This document shows positions 28,224-33,654 of a DNA stretch of 33,654 nucleotides, piece after piece. The position numbers and the translations under genes were made by a program. The stretch is from Planctomycetota bacterium (GTDB lineage: Bacteria > Planctomycetota > PLA2 > JAEUHO01). Position 1 is the stretch's first letter. Every line of letters starts with the position of its first letter. Under the pieces are notes generated by a model. That model did not search any database. It was not told the origin of the DNA and saw nothing but the letters and a program-made list of their open reading frames with translations. Where the stretch lies: positions 1-33,654 of the forward strand of contig JAQBWE010000005.1 of assembly GCA_027625315.1 (NCBI GenBank), written 5' to 3'.

Positions 28224-30365
28224 ATGCCCTGGAAGACTGAGATCGATCGCATCGTCATTCGTAACGTCGCCGACGCAGGCAAAGGGGGCGAGGGCGAGAT
28301 CGCCCGCGCCCAGCGCACCCTGCACGACCTCCTGACCCTCGCTCCGGACCGAGCCGAGAGTCATTTTCACCTCGGTGCTGCGGACGAGATCCTCGGCGAG
28401 GCCGCGGCCGAGCTGCCCGCCTCGAAGGGCGAGGCCGCTCGCTGGCGCTACCTGGGCGCGCTCGATGCCGCCGCACGGCGTGGCGACAAGGACCGCCTCA
28501 CCGCCCTGCTGGAGGACAAGCGCTTCGAGGGCGCGCTCGGCCGACCGGAAGGTCGCGTGGCGCTGCGGGCGGTGAGTCGCATGCTCCTTCGTGATGGCCA
28601 GGAGGAGCGCGTGTTCGGGTGGTACGCGGCGCACCTCAAGGCCACCGAGGATCCCGAAGACGGCAGCCGCCGCGACGCGGAGTTCCTCCTGGAGGAAGCG
28701 CTGCGGCGCGCGGACCGCTACGAGCGCGGCGAGCGTGACGAGGGCGCCGCACTGGCGCGACTCGAGCGGGCCGGTGCCTTTGCCGACAGCGTCGGGCTCG
28801 AGCCGCGCGCGCGGGCCAAGGTCGATCGCAAGATGGGCCGCCTGCACCAACTCGGCGAGCGCTGGGACGAGGCCGTGCGCTGCTACACGAGCGCCCTTGA
28901 GGGCCTGCCCGAGGACGATCCGTACCGCAGCGTGCTGGTCGGTGATCTCGCCCTCTCCACGCTCGGCGTGCGCGGCACGCTCGACTTGCTGCCGCAGGAA
29001 GAGCGCGAAGCGCGTGACGCGGCCCGCGAAATCCTGCTGGGCGAGGCCGGCGAGGGCGAAGGCCGCTCGTACAACGCGATCTACACGCTTGGCGTCCTGC
29101 ACTACGAGGACGGCGACTTCACATCGGCCGCCAAGTGCTTCCGCGAGGCCGACGAACTCATGCGAGCGAACCGCGCCAAGGCGCGCATCGTGCATGCGCG
29201 ATCGCGCTTCTTCCTCGGACATTGCCTGCTTGAGCTCGGCGCCGAGGGCGACGACCTCGAGGCGGCCGTCGGTTACATCAAGCGCGATGCAGGCCCCAGC
29301 AACCTGAGCCCGGAGATCAAGGATCCCGTCTTCGAACTGATGGAGGAACTCGCCCCGCAGCAGAGCCGCCCCCAGCGCGGTGAACGCAACGAGCGCGGCC
29401 GCCGCGGTCGTGGTCGTGGGGAGCGTGAAGAGCGCAGCGAGGGCGATCGCGCAGGCGCGCCGGCCGAGTCGGCGGCCGATCATCTCGCGGAGGCCCGGCG
29501 CGTGGTGGAGGACGATCCCCACGCCGCCCTCGTGTCGATCGACGCCGCGTTCCGCAGTCGTCCGGACTTCGACACATGGTTCGGTGCCTACCGTACGCGG
29601 CTTGAGGCGCTCGTTGGGCTCAACGTGCGCGACGAGGCTGTACGGACGTACGAACGCTTCCGCGCCAAGCTGTATGAGCGCAGCGCGTTCGAGCAGATCG
29701 AGAGCCTGCTGCTCGACACGAGTGGCCCGCTTGCCAACCTGCTCGACGACCGCGCCTACATCCAGGAGTTGATCGACCTGTACGAGGTCATGCCCGAGCG
29801 CGATGGCGAGTTCGTGGAGCAGTGCTTGGCGGGTGCGCAGGCTGGCCTCGACGAGGGCAGCTCGAACTCCTTGGCATGCGCCGTGGCCATGTTGCGCGAG
29901 GCGGGCGAACGCGATGCAGACGCGGTCGCGGGCTTGCTCAAGCGCGCGCTCAAGGCTTCAAAGGAAGCGGAGCTCGATCTCGACGAGCCGTCCATCGCCG
30001 ACGCGAAGGCGCTGGTGGCGGAGCTCGACGAGGAGCCGCACATCCTGATCGTCGGGGGCGATGAGGGCCGCCGCCCGCACTTCGAGCGGTTCCGGGCTCT
30101 TGGCAAGGACGTGGGCTTCGAGGCCTCGTGGATCTTCACCGGCTCGCGCCCGCCCCAGAAGACGCTCGAGGAGATCGAGAAAACCGCGGAGGACAGCAGC
30201 GCGATCCTGGTGCATCACCACACCGATCCTGAGCTGCGTTCTGAGATCTTGAAGATGGCCGAGGAGATGGACCTGCCGCTGCGCGAGGCGTCCTGGATGG
30301 GCGTCACCGGCGTGGCCGCTGAGGTCCTGCGTACGCTGAACGAAGCCATGATCGAGGAGGATTGA
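28224..30365 (+). CDS. TPR-repeat protein with C-terminal DUF2325-like domain
   Basis: Multiple helical repeats; C-term ILIVGGDEGRRPHFERFRALGKDVGFEASWIFTGSRPPQKTLEEIEKTAEDSSAILVHHHTDPELRSEIL. Confidence 0.65.
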   Translation: MPWKTEIDRIVIRNVADAGKGGEGEIARAQRTLHDLLTLAPDRAESHFHLGAADEILGEAAAELPASKGEAARWRYLGALDAAARRGDKDRLTALLEDKRFEGALGRPEGRVALRAVSRMLLRDGQEERVFGWYAAHLKATEDPEDGSRRDAEFLLEEALRRADRYERGERDEGAALARLERAGAFADSVGLEPRARAKVDRKMGRLHQLGERWDEAVRCYTSALEGLPEDDPYRSVLVGDLALSTLGVRGTLDLLPQEEREARDAAREILLGEAGEGEGRSYNAIYTLGVLHYEDGDFTSAAKCFREADELMRANRAKARIVHARSRFFLGHCLLELGAEGDDLEAAVGYIKRDAGPSNLSPEIKDPVFELMEELAPQQSRPQRGERNERGRRGRGRGEREERSEGDRAGAPAESAADHLAEARRVVEDDPHAALVSIDAAFRSRPDFDTWFGAYRTRLEALVGLNVRDEAVRTYERFRAKLYERSAFEQIESLLLDTSGPLANLLDDRAYIQELIDLYEVMPERDGEFVEQCLAGAQAGLDEGSSNSLACAVAMLREAGERDADAVAGLLKRALKASKEAELDLDEPSIADAKALVAELDEEPHILIVGGDEGRRPHFERFRALGKDVGFEASWIFTGSRPPQKTLEEIEKTAEDSSAILVHHHTDPELRSEILKMAEEMDLPLREASWMGVTGVAAEVLRTLNEAMIEED

Positions 30366-31747
30366 CCGTGTCCGCCACGCCGCCGGAGTCTGCGATGGAG
30401 GCTCGTCCCACCGAGACGTTTCTGCGCGAAGGCACGGGTGACGTCCACGCCGCGCGTCGTGCGCGACTGATGGACCGCATCGGGCCCACGTCAGCGGCGC
30501 TGATCGTGGCGTACCCCGAGCGCAACCGCAGCAACGACACGAACTACACGTACCGCCCGAGTTCCGACCTCTGGTACCTGACCGGCTTCGAGGAGCCCGA
30601 AGCAGCCATGCTGCTGCTGCCGGGTCACGATGAGCATCCGTTCGTGCTGTTCCTGCGCCCGCGCGATCACAAGCTTGAGATCTGGGATGGCCCGCGCGTC
30701 GGCTTGGACCGGGCGCGCGAGCGACTCGGCGCCGACTGCGCCCTCGCGTTCGAGGATCTCGCAAAGGAGCTGCCGAGGTTGCTCGCGGGGCGCACGTCGT
30801 TGCACTACGCGTTGGGTCTGGACGGCGCGATGGACACCCTCGTGGTGGGTGCGTATCGCAAGGCGATTCGCACGGCGCGCGGACGCGCGCGCGCTCCGAC
30901 AGCCATCCTCGATCCCGTGGACGCGCTCCACGAGATGCGCCTCATCAAGTCGCCGGAAGAGATCGAGGCCATGCGTCGGGCGGGCTCCGTCTCGGCCGCT
31001 GGCCACGTGCGCGGCATGCGCGTGACGCGTCCCGGCCTGATGGAGTTCGAGCTGCAGGCCGAGATCGAGCACGTGTTCAAGCAGCAGGGCGCGCGCGCGC
31101 CGGGCTACTCGAGCATCGTCGGCGGCGGCAGCAACGCCTGCGTGCTGCACTACATCGACAACCGTGCGGCGCTCGCCGCTGGTGACCTCGTGCTCGTAGA
31201 CGCGGGCGCCGAGGTGGGCTACTACACTGGCGATATCACCCGCACCTGGCCCGTGTCGGGCGAGTTCAACGGGTTCCAGCGCACCATCTACGACCTCGTG
31301 CTGCGTGCGCAGATGGAGGCCATCTCCCTCGTGCGGCCCGGCCTGCCCTGGCATGAGCTCCACGAGTGCACCGTACAGGTCATCACGCAAGGTCTCGTCG
31401 ATCTGGGGCTGCTGGACGGCCCGGTTGAGAAGGCCATCGAAGAGGCGGCCTTCAAGAAGTACTTCATGCACGGCACGGGCCACTGGCTCGGCATCGACGT
31501 GCACGACGTCGGCATCTACGCGCGCGACGGCGAGAAGAGCCGCCCTCTCGAAGAGGGCATGTGCTTCACCATCGAGCCGGGCATCTACTTCCACCCCGAG
31601 GAGGAAGGCGTGCCCAAGGACTTCGTCGGCATCGGCGTGCGCATCGAGGACGACATCCTCGTGACGGCCGACGGCTGCGAGGTGCTCACGCGCGGCGTGC
31701 CCAAGGAGCCCGAAGAGATCATGGAGCTCATCGGGAAGGACGCCTGA
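30362..31747 (+). CDS. pepP: Xaa-Pro aminopeptidase (M24B, PepP type)
   Basis: DTNYTYRPSSDLWYLTGFEEPEA; metal-ligand regions LVLVDAGAEVGYYTGDITRTWP, HGTGHWLGIDVHDVG, CFTIEPGIYF, VGIGVRIEDDILVT. Likely GTG start at 30368. Confidence 0.92.
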   Translation: MTVSATPPESAMEARPTETFLREGTGDVHAARRARLMDRIGPTSAALIVAYPERNRSNDTNYTYRPSSDLWYLTGFEEPEAAMLLLPGHDEHPFVLFLRPRDHKLEIWDGPRVGLDRARERLGADCALAFEDLAKELPRLLAGRTSLHYALGLDGAMDTLVVGAYRKAIRTARGRARAPTAILDPVDALHEMRLIKSPEEIEAMRRAGSVSAAGHVRGMRVTRPGLMEFELQAEIEHVFKQQGARAPGYSSIVGGGSNACVLHYIDNRAALAAGDLVLVDAGAEVGYYTGDITRTWPVSGEFNGFQRTIYDLVLRAQMEAISLVRPGLPWHELHECTVQVITQGLVDLGLLDGPVEKAIEEAAFKKYFMHGTGHWLGIDVHDVGIYARDGEKSRPLEEGMCFTIEPGIYFHPEEEGVPKDFVGIGVRIEDDILVTADGCEVLTRGVPKEPEEIMELIGKDA

Positions 31748-32520
31748 TGCGCCTTCTGCTCGTCCTGTTCCTAGCACTGGCCTGCATTGGCTGCGGGGAG
31801 TCCACGGAGTCGACGTTGGCGCGCGTCAAGGCTCGGGGCGTCATGCGCGTAGCGATGGAGCCCACGTTTCCGCCGTTCGAGACCCGCGACGAGAACGACC
31901 AGCTCGTGGGCTTCGACGTCGACCTCGCGCGCGTCATCGGCGGGGAACTCGGCGTGGAGGTCGAGTTCGTCACCGTCGTTTGGGACAGCATCATCCCCAC
32001 GCTGCTCTCGGGGAAGGCCGACTTCATCATCAGCGGCATGACCGCGACCGCGGAGCGTGCGCTCACGGTCTCGTACACCGAGCCCTACTTCCACACGATC
32101 ACGTGCTTGCTCGTGTCCTCAAGCAAGGCTCCGGGGCTCACTGACGTCGAGCAACTGAACGAGGCCGGGCGCGTGATCGTCGTCAAAGAGGGTACGACCG
32201 GCCACACGGCGGCCGAGGCGAGTTGCCCCAAAGCGAACATCGTCGCCGTGAAGACCGAGAACGACGCGGCCCGTGAGGTGCAACTCGGCCGGGCCGACGC
32301 GTTTCTCTACGATCTGCGTTCCATCCGCACGCACCACCGCCTGAATCCCGACGACACGTACGTGATCACCAAGCCGGTCACGATCGAGCCCTACGCGATC
32401 GCGTTCGCGCACGGGGACGCTGAGACCGCCGCGCGGCTCAACGCGATCCTGCGCGCCATGCGCGGCGATGGCCGCCTGAAGGAGCTCCATGGGAAGTACG
32501 ACCTCGAGGACACGGAGTAG
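31747..32520 (+). CDS. Amino-acid ABC transporter substrate-binding lipoprotein (SBP family 3)
   Basis: Lipobox LACIGCGE; GVMRVAMEPTFPPFETRDENDQLVGFDVDLARVIGGELGVEVEFV. Confidence 0.92.
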   Translation: MRLLLVLFLALACIGCGESTESTLARVKARGVMRVAMEPTFPPFETRDENDQLVGFDVDLARVIGGELGVEVEFVTVVWDSIIPTLLSGKADFIISGMTATAERALTVSYTEPYFHTITCLLVSSSKAPGLTDVEQLNEAGRVIVVKEGTTGHTAAEASCPKANIVAVKTENDAAREVQLGRADAFLYDLRSIRTHHRLNPDDTYVITKPVTIEPYAIAFAHGDAETAARLNAILRAMRGDGRLKELHGKYDLEDTE

Positions 32521-33304
32521 CCGCGACTTCTGGATTCGCGCGGGCGTCACCGCGGGCGTCCTCGGTGTGGCCGGCCTGTTTCTGTTCGTCCTGACGCCGT
32601 ACGAGTACCGCTGGGAGCGCATGGTCGAGGGCACGCGCGTGTCCCAGTGGGCGGCCGCGTTCGGCACGACGCTGTGGATGTCGCTCGCCGCGCTCGTGAT
32701 CAGCCTCGTCTTCGGATTGGCTGGTGGTCTGGCGCGCATGAGCCGCAAGCCGGGTTGGAATCAGCTGGGCGGGCTCTACGTGGAGTTCGTGCGCGGCACG
32801 CCTCTGCTGGTGCAGGTCATCTTCGCGTACTTCGTCGGCGCCGTCATCTTCGCCAATCTCTTGGCCCAGGCTGGCGCACCCGACGGACTGATCGCGCTCG
32901 TCGAGAATCCGCATGTCGTGGGGGTCGTGGCCCTGGGCATCTTCGCAGGCGCGTACGTGGCCGAGATCGTGCGCGCCGCGGTGGAGTCCGTGGACCGTGG
33001 GCAGACGGAGGCGGCCATGTCGCAGGGGCTGACCCGCGCCCAGGTCCAACGGCTCGTCGTGTTTCCGCAGGCGCTTCGCCGGATGCTGCCGCCGCTCGCG
33101 GGCCAGTTCGCGAGCCTCGTCAAGGACAGTTCGCTCCTGATGCTGATTCCCGGGGTGGTCGAGATCTCCATGCGGACGAGTCTCATTCGTTCGCGGACGT
33201 ACCTAGACAACGAGCCCCTGCTGATCGCGCTGGGCCTGTACTTCATTCTGTGCTTTGGCCTCTCGCGCCTAGCCCGGCGGCTGGAACTGCGGCTCGCCGC
33301 GTAG
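32489..33304 (+). CDS. Amino-acid ABC transporter permease (HisM/GlnP type)
   Basis: TLWMSLAALVISLVFGLAGGLAR; YVEFVRGTPLLVQVIF; GAYVAEIVRAAVESVDRGQTEAAMSQGLTRAQVQRLVVFPQALRRMLPPL. Confidence 0.93.
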   Translation: MGSTTSRTRSSRDFWIRAGVTAGVLGVAGLFLFVLTPYEYRWERMVEGTRVSQWAAAFGTTLWMSLAALVISLVFGLAGGLARMSRKPGWNQLGGLYVEFVRGTPLLVQVIFAYFVGAVIFANLLAQAGAPDGLIALVENPHVVGVVALGIFAGAYVAEIVRAAVESVDRGQTEAAMSQGLTRAQVQRLVVFPQALRRMLPPLAGQFASLVKDSSLLMLIPGVVEISMRTSLIRSRTYLDNEPLLIALGLYFILCFGLSRLARRLELRLAA

Positions 33305-33364
33305 CCCACTCGACCTTCCCGGCAGGGGTAGGATGCGCCCGCTTTCCGGGTGCGAGGAGCTGAC

Positions 33365-33654
33365 GTGTTGCGATCTCTGTTGCTGGGTGTGGGGGCCGTG
33401 CTCGTGCTCGGCGTGTTGCTCGTGGCGCTTGACGTGATCTCCCTGTGGCCCGAGTCCGACGTTCGGGTCATCGGCGATGGATCCAGCTTGCGCGAGCTCG
33501 AGGAGCATGAAGCAGCCACGCTCAAGGCGCTGGGCACCGCGAAGGACGCGTCGGAAGATGGCGCGCTCGTCGAAATCGATCCCGCCGCGCTGCTGCCCGC
33601 CGAGGTTCGCGGTGGCCGGCGCGGCGGCGGCAGTGTGCGCGGGCGCGTCGTGCG
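33365..33654 (+). CDS. Hypothetical membrane-anchored protein (3' partial)
   Basis: Open frame from GTG 33365 to the window end: VLRSLLLGVGAVLVLGVLLVALDVISLWPESDVRVIGDGSSLRELEEHEAATLKALG... Confidence 0.5.
   Translation, partial: MLRSLLLGVGAVLVLGVLLVALDVISLWPESDVRVIGDGSSLRELEEHEAATLKALGTAKDASEDGALVEIDPAALLPAEVRGGRRGGGSVRGRVV

Noticed and set aside
27918-29522. 534-aa minus-strand ORF antisense to the TPR gene
   Set aside because: Shadow ORF; the plus-strand frame has coherent repeat structure and the DUF2325-like tail.

Overview
The window is a GC-rich, gene-dense bacterial chromosomal segment with no rRNA operon, CRISPR array, prophage or IS element that I can recognise. Well-supported content: a partial outer-membrane porin-like CDS, a mono-heme c lipoprotein, a PNGase F-type protein with a C-terminal PDZ-like domain, a DUF2089-type regulator, an NrfH/NrfA nitrite reductase pair, an XRE-like HTH regulator, a voltage-gated-type K+ channel with a C-terminal zinc ribbon, a RarD-like EamA transporter, a TraB/GumN protein, a complete SUF Fe-S operon (rrf2-sufB-sufC-sufD-sufS-sufU-sufT), a DUF3465 protein, TruB, tRNA-Ser(GCU), a DEAD-box helicase, an AllA-like/B3-B4 fusion, a TPR protein with a DUF2325-like tail, a PepP-type aminopeptidase, and an amino-acid ABC substrate-binding protein plus permease. 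The most interesting signal is on the minus strand at about 8474-8869. A small secreted-protein ORF there is interrupted by one in-frame TGA immediately after a Cys codon. The frame continues with protein-like sequence, and a perfect 9-bp stem with a 3-nt G-starting loop lies 8 nt after the TGA, which is the expected geometry for a bacterial SECIS. This is a candidate new small selenoprotein ('...VGHC-U-GHPGTW...'). A genuine stop followed by a terminator-like hairpin, a pseudogene or a sequencing error have not been excluded.
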